16,178 nucleotides of DNA from CAZWSC01 sp964636385. Its GTDB lineage: Bacteria > Eisenbacteria > RBG-16-71-46 > CAIMUX01. Positions 8,080 through 14,731 of the stretch are shown piece by piece. Every line of letters starts with the position of its first letter. Position 1 is the stretch's first letter. The translations under genes and the position numbers were made by a program. The notes beneath the pieces are model-generated. The model searched no databases. It had not been told where the DNA came from and worked only from the letters and a program-made list of their open reading frames with translations. The stretch is from assembly GCA_964636385.1 (NCBI GenBank), contig CAZWSC010000072.1, forward strand, positions 1 to 16,178. The letters are read 5' to 3'.

Positions 8080-8110
8080 GCCCGGTCGCTCGAAGGGAGA
8101 TGTCAGCGTC

Positions 8111-8470
8111 GTGGACTGCATAAGACTCAAGGAGATGACCCTGTTCGCCCGTCTCGGCGTTACGGCGTGGGAGAAGGAGGCGGTTCAGAAGGTTTCGGTG
8201 GATGTGGATCTGCATCTCGACCTGTCTGATGCGGCCCGGGAGGACAGTATCAGCGCCGCCCTGGACTACCAGGAGGCCTATGACGTCGTTCAGCACGTTG
8301 GCCGCGAGAAGAAGTACCACCTGATCGAGTCGCTGGCGCACGAGATCACGGTTGCGCTGATCTCCCGCTTCGACTCCCTGGAGCGCGTCACGGTGAGGGT
8401 TCGCAAGAGCCGGCTTCCGTTCGACGCACATCTGGATTGCGTCGAGGTGGAGCTGGAGAGAAGCCGTTGA
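8111..8470 (+). CDS. folB: Dihydroneopterin aldolase
   Basis: FolB cleaves 7,8-dihydroneopterin to 6-hydroxymethyl-7,8-dihydropterin and glycolaldehyde in folate synthesis. From GTG at 8111 the product is 119 residues and begins MDCIRLKEMTLFARLGV, the usual family start. Visible conserved features are W-E-K-E (substrate-side Glu), the ALDYQEAYDVV tyrosine, HLIESLAHEI, and VRVRKSRLPF with the catalytic-type Lys; family members commonly have Lys-Pro there, here Lys-Ser. An in-frame ATG at 8054 would overlap groEL and add 19 residues. It is less likely because its only ribosome-site-like sequence, AGGAGG, directly abuts it. The GTG has GGGAG at 8095-8099, though 11 bases away. It overlaps folK by four bases, which supports coupled translation of consecutive folate steps. 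Confidence 0.93.
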   Translation: MDCIRLKEMTLFARLGVTAWEKEAVQKVSVDVDLHLDLSDAAREDSISAALDYQEAYDVVQHVGREKKYHLIESLAHEITVALISRFDSLERVTVRVRKSRLPFDAHLDCVEVELERSR

Positions 8471-8991
8471 GCCGGGCCTGGATTGCCATCGGCAGCAACC
8501 TGGGGGACCGTGCCGCAAGCCTCGGAAGGGCCCTCGACCTGCTGGCCCGTTCCGGTGTCAGGCCGGTTCGGGTGTCGCACCTGTATGAGACGGCGCCTGA
8601 GAACGGCGCCGGGGAGCCGGATTACCTGAACGGGGTTGTCGAGGCGGAAACTGGTATGGGGGCGGTGGATCTGATGGCGGAGATGCACCGAGTTGAGGAG
8701 TCCCTCGGTCGCGACCCGCTTGTGCGCGGTGGGCCGCGAACCGTCGATCTGGATCTTCTGAGCTTCGACGGGCTGATATCCGGGGAGCCGGGCATGCCGG
8801 TCCTGCCGCACCCCAGGCTTCATACGCGGGGATTCGTGCTGGTGCCCATGTGCGAGCTGGATGTGCACTGGCGCCACCCCGTGCTGGGCATCTCCGCGGG
8901 GGAGCTTCTGGCCGGACTCGACGGCCGGCCGGGCGCAGTCAGGCTTCACGGTCCGCTGCCGGCCGTGGCGGCCGGCTTGTGGAGGATCTGA
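8467..8991 (+). CDS. folK: 2-amino-4-hydroxy-6-hydroxymethyldihydropteridine pyrophosphokinase (HPPK)
   Basis: FolK transfers pyrophosphate from ATP to 6-hydroxymethyl-7,8-dihydropterin, the FolB product. From a TTG start at 8467, overlapping the folB stop (TTGA), it is 174 residues. Motifs are WIAIGSNLGDR (5-15), the substrate loop YETAPE, RDPLVRGGPRTVDLDLL with the two magnesium aspartates D94 and D96, and LPHPRLHTRGFVLVP. A second in-frame TTG at 8437 would add ten residues lying within folB. The 8467 start is favoured by family alignment, because the first beta-strand begins almost at once. The dihydropteroate synthase gene (folP), which would act next, is not in the window. Confidence 0.95.
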   Translation: MSRAWIAIGSNLGDRAASLGRALDLLARSGVRPVRVSHLYETAPENGAGEPDYLNGVVEAETGMGAVDLMAEMHRVEESLGRDPLVRGGPRTVDLDLLSFDGLISGEPGMPVLPHPRLHTRGFVLVPMCELDVHWRHPVLGISAGELLAGLDGRPGAVRLHGPLPAVAAGLWRI

Positions 8992-8995
8992 TCGG

Positions 8996-9628
8996 ATGCG
9001 GGACGACCTGTTCATCGCTGTCGAGGGTGTGATCGGCGTCGGCAAGACCACCCTGGCGGGGGCGCTGGCCGGTGCAACGGGCGCGCGCACGATACTCGAA
9101 GAGGTGGAGGACAATCCGTTCCTGGAGGCGTTCTACCGGGACCGCCGGGCGTACGCATTTCAGACGCAGCTCTTCTTCCTGCTGTCGCGATACCGCCAGA
9201 TGGCGGAGCTCCGGCAAAGGGATCTCTTCAGCAGCGCCGTGGTCAGCGACTACCTCTTCCAGAAGGACAGGATCTTCGCATCGATCAACCTCAGCGAACC
9301 GGAGATGGGCCTGTACGACCAGATTCTCCCGCTCCTGGAGCGACAGCTGCCGCAGCCGGACAGGGTGGTCTACCTGCGTGCCGACCTTCCGGTGATCCTG
9401 GAGAGGATCCGCAGGAGGGGACGTTCGTTCGAGAAGGGGATAGATCCAGGTTATCTGAGGACGCTGGACGAAGCCTACAACAGCTACTTCTTCGACTACC
9501 GCGGGGGGCCGCTCCTGGTCGTCAACACGAACGCCATCGACATAGTCGACCGGATCGAGGACCGGGAGGATCTGATCCGGAGGATACTTGCGCACGAGAC
9601 CGGCACTGCGTACTACAGTCCTGCATAG
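8996..9628 (+). CDS. Deoxynucleoside kinase (dGK/dAK type)
   Basis: This enzyme phosphorylates deoxynucleosides with a nucleoside triphosphate for dNTP salvage. The 210-residue product starts at ATG 8996, four bases after folK, with GGAGG at 8981-8985. It shows the P-loop GVIGVGKT (11-18), an Asp-containing VSDYLFQKDRIF motif of the deoxyguanosine/deoxyadenosine kinase family, and a LID-like arginine-rich ERIRRRGRSFEKGI segment. It also carries LDEAYNSYFFDY, typical of bacterial dNK/dGK proteins. The exact substrate cannot be read from the sequence. Gene pairs of folK with such a kinase are known in other bacteria, so the position is not odd. A longer in-frame ORF beginning near 8861 runs inside folK and is rejected. 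Confidence 0.88.
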   Translation: MRDDLFIAVEGVIGVGKTTLAGALAGATGARTILEEVEDNPFLEAFYRDRRAYAFQTQLFFLLSRYRQMAELRQRDLFSSAVVSDYLFQKDRIFASINLSEPEMGLYDQILPLLERQLPQPDRVVYLRADLPVILERIRRRGRSFEKGIDPGYLRTLDEAYNSYFFDYRGGPLLVVNTNAIDIVDRIEDREDLIRRILAHETGTAYYSPA

Positions 9629-9648
9629 GCGGGGAGGTACAGGAGAGA

Positions 9649-10470
9649 ATGATGGCCAGGCGATGGACAGCTCCGCGGATTCGCGCGCTCAAGGGGGTCG
9701 AGCCGATTCCCGTGCTTACCTGCTATGACTGGTCCATGGCGCGTCTACTGGGCTCTGCCGACCTGCCCGTGCTGCTGGTCGGGGACAGCCTGGGGAACGT
9801 GATCGAGGGTCACGAAAGCACCATACCTGTGCGACTCGAGGCGATGATCCATCACGCGGCTGCGGTCGTGAGGGCCCGTCCGAAGTCGATGGTCGTCGTG
9901 GACCTCCCGTTCCTTACCTACCAGGTCAGCCCCGGGCAGGCCCTGGCCTCGGCCGGCAGGGTTGTGCAGGAGAGCGGTGCCGATGCGGTGAAGCTGGAGG
10001 GCGGGCGCCGCAGCGTCGAGGCGGTGCGGAGGATTGTGGAGGCAGGTGTTCCCGTCATGGGCCACCTCGGGCTGACTCCGCAGTCGGTCCTGGAGTTCGG
10101 CGGGTACGGGCTGCAGGGGCGTGGTTCCGAAGGCGAGCGGCTGTTCGAGGATGCCGTCCTTCTGGAGCAGGCCGGCGCCTTCAGCATCGTGCTCGAGAAG
10201 ATACCGGCCGATCTGGCACGGCGAGTGCGCGACAAGGTGGCTGTGCCGGTGATAGGCATCGGCGCCGGCCCGCATTGCGACGGACAGGTGCTGGTGCTGC
10301 ACGACATGCTGGGACTGGTCCCCTCCTTCTGCCCTCGGTTCGTCAAACGCTATGCCGAGCTTGGTGAGGCGGTGCAGGAGGCTGTGAAGAGATATGCGGA
10401 CGAAGTCAGGAGAGGGTTGTTCCCCGGACCCGAGCATACCTACGACGAAAAGGATGACAGGGGGGCATGA
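9649..10470 (+). CDS. panB: 3-methyl-2-oxobutanoate hydroxymethyltransferase (ketopantoate synthesis)
   Basis: PanB transfers a hydroxymethyl group from 5,10-methylene-tetrahydrofolate to alpha-ketoisovalerate to make ketopantoate, the first committed pantothenate step. The 273-residue TIM-barrel protein shows LVGDSLGNV with D46, VVDLPF with D85, AVKLEGG with K115 and E117, the catalytic E183 in LEKIPADLA, and GIGAGPHCDGQVLVLHDMLG. ATG 9649 is followed at once by a second ATG at 9652. AGGAGA at 9641-9646 is two bases from the first and five from the second, so the second may be the real start. It uses a folate cofactor, so proximity to folB and folK makes metabolic sense, although folB/folK act upstream in folate synthesis only. 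Confidence 0.97.
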   Translation: MMARRWTAPRIRALKGVEPIPVLTCYDWSMARLLGSADLPVLLVGDSLGNVIEGHESTIPVRLEAMIHHAAAVVRARPKSMVVVDLPFLTYQVSPGQALASAGRVVQESGADAVKLEGGRRSVEAVRRIVEAGVPVMGHLGLTPQSVLEFGGYGLQGRGSEGERLFEDAVLLEQAGAFSIVLEKIPADLARRVRDKVAVPVIGIGAGPHCDGQVLVLHDMLGLVPSFCPRFVKRYAELGEAVQEAVKRYADEVRRGLFPGPEHTYDEKDDRGA

Positions 10471-10558
10471 GGGAGACGGCCACCGATCCGGCGCATGGCC
10501 ACAGGAGAGGAGCAGGCGAAGTGTTTTCTCGTGAAGACGGCTACGGCAAATCCACGGT

Positions 10559-10562
10559 GGAG
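10559..10562 (+). promoter_or_regulatory. Shine-Dalgarno deciding the panC start
   Basis: GGAG lies eight bases before the GTG at 10571. The earlier in-frame GTG at 10562 overlaps this site and has no ribosome site of its own. Confidence 0.65.
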
Positions 10563-10570
10563 TGTTCTGC

Positions 10571-11431
10571 GTGAGGTTGATCCGCAGGGTTTCCGAGATG
10601 ATCCGCAATTCCGCAGAGGAACGCGCCCGGGGCCGGACGATCGGCTTCGTTCCCACGATGGGCTATCTGCACGAGGGCCATCTTGCACTCGTCAGGAAGG
10701 CCCGCAGGGGGTGCGACTGCGTCATTGCCAGCATCTTCGTCAACCCGCTCCAGTTCGGTCCCCGCGAGGACTTCGCATCCTACCCGCGCGATCGCAGGCG
10801 TGATCACGCCCTTCTTGCCGGCGAAGGGGTTGATTGGGTGTTCGAGCCTTCGGACCGCGAGATCTACCCCGAGGGGTATGCCACGAAGATCACCGTGGAG
10901 GGACTGGACCAGATCCTCTGCGGTCGCTCGCGACCCGGGCACTTCACGGGTGTGGCCACGATCGTGGCCAGGCTGCTGATGATCTGCAGGCCCCACCGCC
11001 TCTACCTCGGCCGCAAGGATTACCAGCAGGCGAAGATCGTCGAGAGGATGGTTCGCGATCTGAACCTCGGCGTCAGGGTGGTCACCGTTCCCACAGTGCG
11101 TGAAAAGGACGGACTGGCAATGAGCTCGCGCAACACCTACCTCTCGCATGAGGAGCGGGCCTGGGCACCGAGCCTCCACAATGCCCTGGCCTGTGTCGCC
11201 GGAAGAGTCCGCGGCGGCCGTCTCCGGACTCCCCGTGCCGCGGAGTCGGCGGTGGCGAAGTGCCTCTCCGGCGGGCCGGGTTCCCTGGAGTATGTGGAGG
11301 TTCTTTCCGCGGCTTCCCTGCGGCGCGTCAGCCCGCTGCGCGGGGGGATTGTGATCGCCATTGCCTACAGGCTGGGTAAGGCGCGCCTCATCCACAACGT
11401 TGTGGTGCGCGCACCGGGGGAGGGAGTATGA
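10571..11431 (+). CDS. panC: Pantoate-beta-alanine ligase (pantothenate synthetase)
   Basis: PanC joins pantoate and beta-alanine with ATP through a pantoyl-adenylate to give pantothenate. From GTG 10571 it has 286 residues and begins MRLIRRVSEM, the family-like start. Motifs are FVPTMGYLHEGHLALV (HIGH-type, PTMGYLHEGH at 28-37), FVNPLQFGPREDF, the GRKDYQQ region (147-153) and GLAMSSRNTYLS (KMSKS-type, 181-192). It ends by overlapping the next gene by four bases (ATGA). About 100 bases separate it from panB, the longest gap in the run. That gap holds only a weak GGCCA/TGGCC repeat and no supportable small gene. The ketopantoate reductase (panE) and aspartate decarboxylase (panD) genes are not here. 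Confidence 0.96.
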   Translation: MRLIRRVSEMIRNSAEERARGRTIGFVPTMGYLHEGHLALVRKARRGCDCVIASIFVNPLQFGPREDFASYPRDRRRDHALLAGEGVDWVFEPSDREIYPEGYATKITVEGLDQILCGRSRPGHFTGVATIVARLLMICRPHRLYLGRKDYQQAKIVERMVRDLNLGVRVVTVPTVREKDGLAMSSRNTYLSHEERAWAPSLHNALACVAGRVRGGRLRTPRAAESAVAKCLSGGPGSLEYVEVLSAASLRRVSPLRGGIVIAIAYRLGKARLIHNVVVRAPGEGV

Positions 11432-12618
11432 GGCCGATGCCGGGCGACAAAGGCCAGCGCTGGATCGGACTTGTGCTGGCAGCGGGGAAGGGGACGCGCA
11501 TGCGCTCCGACCTTGCCAAGGTGCTGCACAGGATCGAGGGGCGAACCCTGCTCTCCCACGTGCTGGACACCGCGGGATGCCTGGGGCTCGCCCGCACCAT
11601 CATCGTGGTGGGGCACCAGGCCGGGGAGGTTCAGCGGGGTCACGCACATGGCACAGTGGAGTCGGTCCTGCAGGAACCCCAGCTTGGAACCGGGCACGCT
11701 GTGATGGTCGCCGAGCCGGCGCTTCTGGAAGAGCCCGGGGACACCAACCTCCTGGTCCTCTACGGCGACGTACCGTTGCTGCGCCCCACAACCCTGCTCG
11801 AGCTGATGGAGATGCATCTCCTGGAAGGGAACGCGGCAACCGTCCTCACAGCCGAGGTCCCGGATCCTGCGGGATACGGGCGCGTGATCAGGCAGGAGGA
11901 CGGGTCTTTCCGGGGGATAGTCGAGGACAGGGATCTCGAGCCGGGACAGAGGTCCATAAGAGAAATAAACTCAGGCATATACACTTTCAGGTTAAAGCTG
12001 CTTCTGGGGGTCCTGGGCCGCCTCAGGGCGGACAACTCGCAGAAGGAGTACTATCTCACCGATGCCCTGGGCCTGCTGCGCGAGGATGGCTGCAGGGTGG
12101 GGATCAGCCTGCTCAGGGATCCGGAGGAGATCTCCGGCATCAACACCCCCGGGCAGCTCGCGGAGGCGGGGGCGGCCCTGCTGCGGCGCGGCGGCGACCT
12201 CACCGGCTGTCCTGTCTGCGAGGCGGTCGGTGGCCGGGCGGATGATCTCCTGATCGAGCGCTCGGAAGGAGTGGTTGTGCTGATGAAGCCCAGGCCGTAC
12301 AACTCGGGGCAGCTCCTGGTCGCGCCACAGCGGCATGTGATCTCCCAGGTCTCGCTGAGTGATGACGAGGCGGAGAGGCTCTGGCGGACCGGCAGGCGCG
12401 CGGAGGCCTGGCTGGAGGAGGCTTACAGGCCGCAGGCGTTCAACCTCGGGTTCAACTCGGGCGTAGCCGGCGGGCATCTCGCCCTGCAGGTCATCCCACG
12501 GTGGATCGGGGATTCCAGTTTCCTTCCCATCGTTGGCGGGGTCAGCATTGTGCCGGAAACCCTGGAGGGCAGCCGGCGGCAGATACTGAAGGCCAGGGCC
12601 CGCCTGGAGAAGAGGTAG
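11428..12618 (+). CDS. GlmU-type uridylyltransferase domain fused to a degenerate HIT domain
   Basis: The 396-residue product has two parts. Residues about 12-250 match the N-terminal nucleotidyltransferase half of GlmU, which makes UDP-GlcNAc from UTP and GlcNAc-1-phosphate. They contain LAAGKGTRM (17-25) with K31, EPQLGTGHAV, YGDVPLL, GYGRVIRQEDGSFRGIVED, INSGIYTF and EYYLTDALGLLREDG. The left-handed beta-helix acetyltransferase half of GlmU is absent. From about 261 (CPVC) to the end it resembles an Ap4A-phosphorylase-like HIT domain, including PYNSGQLLVAPQRH, FNLGFNSG, VIPRWIGDSSFLPIVGG. The histidine triad is broken: H350 is kept, but positions 352 and 354 are Ala and Gln, and the His usual at 295 is Gln. 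The nucleophilic middle His is therefore missing and HIT catalysis is unlikely. The domain may bind nucleotide or regulate the transferase, but that is inference. The start overlaps panC. The gene for a standalone acetyltransferase is not seen here. Confidence 0.88.
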   Translation: MRPMPGDKGQRWIGLVLAAGKGTRMRSDLAKVLHRIEGRTLLSHVLDTAGCLGLARTIIVVGHQAGEVQRGHAHGTVESVLQEPQLGTGHAVMVAEPALLEEPGDTNLLVLYGDVPLLRPTTLLELMEMHLLEGNAATVLTAEVPDPAGYGRVIRQEDGSFRGIVEDRDLEPGQRSIREINSGIYTFRLKLLLGVLGRLRADNSQKEYYLTDALGLLREDGCRVGISLLRDPEEISGINTPGQLAEAGAALLRRGGDLTGCPVCEAVGGRADDLLIERSEGVVVLMKPRPYNSGQLLVAPQRHVISQVSLSDDEAERLWRTGRRAEAWLEEAYRPQAFNLGFNSGVAGGHLALQVIPRWIGDSSFLPIVGGVSIVPETLEGSRRQILKARARLEKR

Positions 12619-12620
12619 CC

Positions 12621-13157
12621 ATGACCCGTCGAAAGCGCAAGAAGCCACGGAGGAAGAACGGCGGCGCCGCTCGCCTGCTGGAGCTTCTTGCGGGCGCCGT
12701 GCTTCTCATGATCCTCCTCATCTTCGGCGCCAGCATCGCGGACCGCTATGCGACCGGCGACTTTCGCACGGCTTCCACGTTCGATCACACGGAGCAGCAT
12801 GCCGTCATCCGTGAGCGCCCCGATCCGGAGGGCTGGCGGAGCCTTCCGACCATCGACATCCGGAACGGGTGCGGTGTCCCCGGTCTGGCCCTGTGGATGC
12901 GCGACCGTCTTCACGGCATCGAATTCGACGTCTTGGACTTTCGCAACGCGGACAGCTACGATTATCCACGGACACTGGTACGCGACCGGTCCGGCAGGCC
13001 GGAAGCAGCGTCGCGGCTCTGCGATCTGCTCCAGGGCGACTTCGGAGTCGGCGAGGTTGTGCCTGATCGGGCGGAGATCCCGGAGGCGGATCTGGTCCTG
13101 ATACTTGGAAAGGACTTCGCAGACACCCTGCGCCGACGCGGGGTTGAGGTGCGTTGA
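12621..13157 (+). CDS. Membrane-anchored protein with LytR_C domain
   Basis: This is a 178-residue protein starting at ATG 12621, two bases after the preceding stop. It has a strongly basic start (RRKRKKPRRK), one hydrophobic segment (about 19-40) and a soluble C-terminal region. That region (about 82-170, IDIRNGCGVPGLALWMRD through VLILGKDF) matches the LytR_C/LytR cell-envelope-related pattern, with the N-G-x-G-x-x-G-like motif. This domain is found at the end of cell-wall-attachment LytR-CpsA-Psr proteins and also as standalone membrane proteins of unknown function. The LCP catalytic domain is not present. Topology by the positive-inside rule places the C-terminal domain outside the cytoplasm. 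Its place beside GlmU-like and Tat genes suits an envelope role but does not prove one. Confidence 0.75.
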   Translation: MTRRKRKKPRRKNGGAARLLELLAGAVLLMILLIFGASIADRYATGDFRTASTFDHTEQHAVIRERPDPEGWRSLPTIDIRNGCGVPGLALWMRDRLHGIEFDVLDFRNADSYDYPRTLVRDRSGRPEAASRLCDLLQGDFGVGEVVPDRAEIPEADLVLILGKDFADTLRRRGVEVR

Positions 13158-13160
13158 TCA

Positions 13161-13172
13161 CCGCGGCCGCGG
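13161..13172 (+). repeat. 12-bp perfect GC palindrome
   Basis: CCGCGGCCGCGG is its own reverse complement and lies just after the LytR_C gene. In DNA this rich in G and C it could be chance. It has no T-run and is not offered as a terminator. Confidence 0.5.
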
Positions 13173-13210
13173 CTTCCACTGGCGGTACGCGGCGGGGCTT
13201 ATTCGGACTT

Positions 13211-13215
13211 GGAGG
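13211..13215 (+). promoter_or_regulatory. Shine-Dalgarno for tatA
   Basis: GGAGG, five bases before the ATG at 13221. It favours this ATG over an in-frame TTG at 13209 that would precede the site. Confidence 0.75.
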
Positions 13216-13220
13216 GAGAG

Positions 13221-13424
13221 ATGTTCAACACCGGTCCCTGGCAGATCGCGCTCATCATCCTGGTGGTCCTGCTTCTGTTCGGGGGGCGCAAGATCCCCGA
13301 GCTGGCGCGGGGGATGGGCCGCGGAATCCGCGAGTTCAAGGAGGGCTTGAGCGAGGGCGACAGCAAGCCCAAGGACCAGATCGAGTCGTCCACGCAGAAG
13401 AAGAACAGGGATGAGGATGGCTGA
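13221..13424 (+). CDS. tatA: Sec-independent (Tat) translocase subunit TatA/TatE
   Basis: A 67-residue TatA-family protein, a pore-forming partner of TatC in twin-arginine export. It has a short periplasmic start (MFNTGPWQI), a membrane helix about 8-20, the hinge FGGRKIPE (20-27), an amphipathic helix GMGRGIREFKEGL (about 31-43) and a charged polar tail. The size is typical of TatA rather than TatB, and no TatB gene is seen in the window, so this may be a minimal TatA-TatC system. It is the last gene on the plus strand. It ends 32 bases from the convergent aminotransferase gene, and that gap has no convincing terminator. Confidence 0.93.
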   Translation: MFNTGPWQIALIILVVLLLFGGRKIPELARGMGRGIREFKEGLSEGDSKPKDQIESSTQKKNRDEDG

Positions 13425-13456
13425 AAGGCGGGAATCCGTCCTCCACATCCCCCAGG

Positions 13457-14665
13457 CTACTTCATACCCGCCAGCAGGACCTTGCGGACCCCGTCCAGGA
13501 CATCCTCCACGTCCTCGTCGCTCAATCGTGTCGAAAAGGGAAGACTGAGCGTCCTGTCGCTCAGGTATGCGGAGTTCGGAAGTTCCCCCGCCCTTGCGCC
13601 CGCCTGATCCCGGTAGTAAGGATGCAGATGCAGCCCGCGGTAGTGCACGCCGGTGCCGATGTTCTCCATGTGCAGCGCGTGCAGCACATCGTCGCGGCTC
13701 ATGCGCAGCTGTTCCGTCCTCAGGATGATCGTGAAGAGGTGGAAGGCGTGCCTGTCTCCCGGTTCAACGGGTGCCGGCAGTTCCAGGGGCAGATCCTTCA
13801 GAGCGTCGAGATAGCGCTTCCAGAGGGTCTCGCGCCGCTCCCTGTTCTCCCCGACCCTGGCCAGCTGGTGGATCCCGATCGCGGCCTGCAGATCCGTCAT
13901 GTTGTACTTGAAGCCCGGGAAGACAACCTCGTAGTGACGGAACCCGGAATCGGAGTACCGCTTCCAGGCATCCTTGCTCATCCCGTGCAGGCCGGCCACC
14001 TTGATCCAGGCGGCGATCTCGTCGTTGTCGGTGGTGACCATGCCGCCTTCGCCGGTGATCACATTCTTGGTCACATAGAAGCTGAAGGCCGCGCAGTCGC
14101 CCATGGTTCCGGCTGCACGGTCATGGTGCCTTGTTTCGACCGCATGCGCGGCATCTTCCAGGATGCGGATACCATGCGGCCTCGCGATCGCATCCAGTGA
14201 TGTCATGTCCGCCGGCCTGCCGGCGAAGTGTACCGGGACGATGACGCGCGTCCGCCGGGTGATCGCCCGCTCCACGCACCCGGGGTCGATGGTCATCGTC
14301 GAGCGGTCCACATCGACGATGACAGGGCGGGCCCCGACGTGGACAACGGCGTTCGCGGTCGCGACGAATGTCATGTCGGGAACGATCACCTCGTCCCCCG
14401 GACGGACTCCCAGCGCGATGAGGGAGAGATGCAGCCCGGCGGTGCAGGATGAGACCGCGACCGCGTGAGCCGCGCCGACGTACGCCCGGAAATCCTCCTC
14501 GAAGCGCGCAACCCTGGGACCGGTCCCTATCCACCCGCTGTGGAGGGTTGCGGCAACCTCGTCGATCTCGGCCTGCCGGATGTCGGGGGCGCCGAAGATC
14601 AGGAAGGAGTCACGTACCGGCGGGCCGCCGTCAGCGGCCAGACGTTCCCTGCAACGCTCTTTCAT
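13457..14665 (-). CDS. DegT/DnrJ/EryC1/StrS (ArnB-type) PLP sugar aminotransferase
   Basis: The family moves an amino group from glutamate to keto-sugar nucleotides such as UDP-4-keto sugars, for O-antigen, glycan or lipid A modification. From ATG at 14665 (minus strand) the product is 402 residues. The motifs are the fold-I FGAPDIRQAEIDEV start, SGWIGTGPRVARFE, SSCTAGLHL, IVPVHFAGR, ILEDAAHAVE with D171 near the pyridine nitrogen, and SFYVTKNVITGEGG with K200 as the Schiff-base lysine. A GTG at 14722 would add 19 basic, Gln-rich residues. The ATG is preferred because AGAGAGG lies about nine bases upstream of it. The exact sugar substrate is not visible. It follows the FemAB-like gene closely and is probably co-transcribed with it. 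Confidence 0.93.
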   Translation of the reverse strand: MKERCRERLAADGGPPVRDSFLIFGAPDIRQAEIDEVAATLHSGWIGTGPRVARFEEDFRAYVGAAHAVAVSSCTAGLHLSLIALGVRPGDEVIVPDMTFVATANAVVHVGARPVIVDVDRSTMTIDPGCVERAITRRTRVIVPVHFAGRPADMTSLDAIARPHGIRILEDAAHAVETRHHDRAAGTMGDCAAFSFYVTKNVITGEGGMVTTDNDEIAAWIKVAGLHGMSKDAWKRYSDSGFRHYEVVFPGFKYNMTDLQAAIGIHQLARVGENRERRETLWKRYLDALKDLPLELPAPVEPGDRHAFHLFTIILRTEQLRMSRDDVLHALHMENIGTGVHYRGLHLHPYYRDQAGARAGELPNSAYLSDRTLSLPFSTRLSDEDVEDVLDGVRKVLLAGMK

Positions 14666-14731
14666 CTGTGCCTGCCTCTCTCCCTGTCCCTGCCGGCCGT
14701 CCGGGCGGACACTGCGGCTCACGACGGCGGG

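Noticed and set aside
8054..8110. Longer folB start at ATG 8054
   Set aside because: It overlaps groEL, the AGGAGG directly abuts the ATG, and the added residues are outside the family's usual N-terminus.
10471..10570. Possible small gene or riboswitch in the panB-panC gap
   Set aside because: A frame starting at 10495 simply runs on through panC in another phase, and only a 5-bp repeat is seen; no known riboswitch motif was recognised.
13425..13470. Possible terminator between the convergent tatA and aminotransferase genes
   Set aside because: Only a distant GGCGGG/CCCGCC pair with a loop of over 30 bases is seen, without a T-run on either strand.
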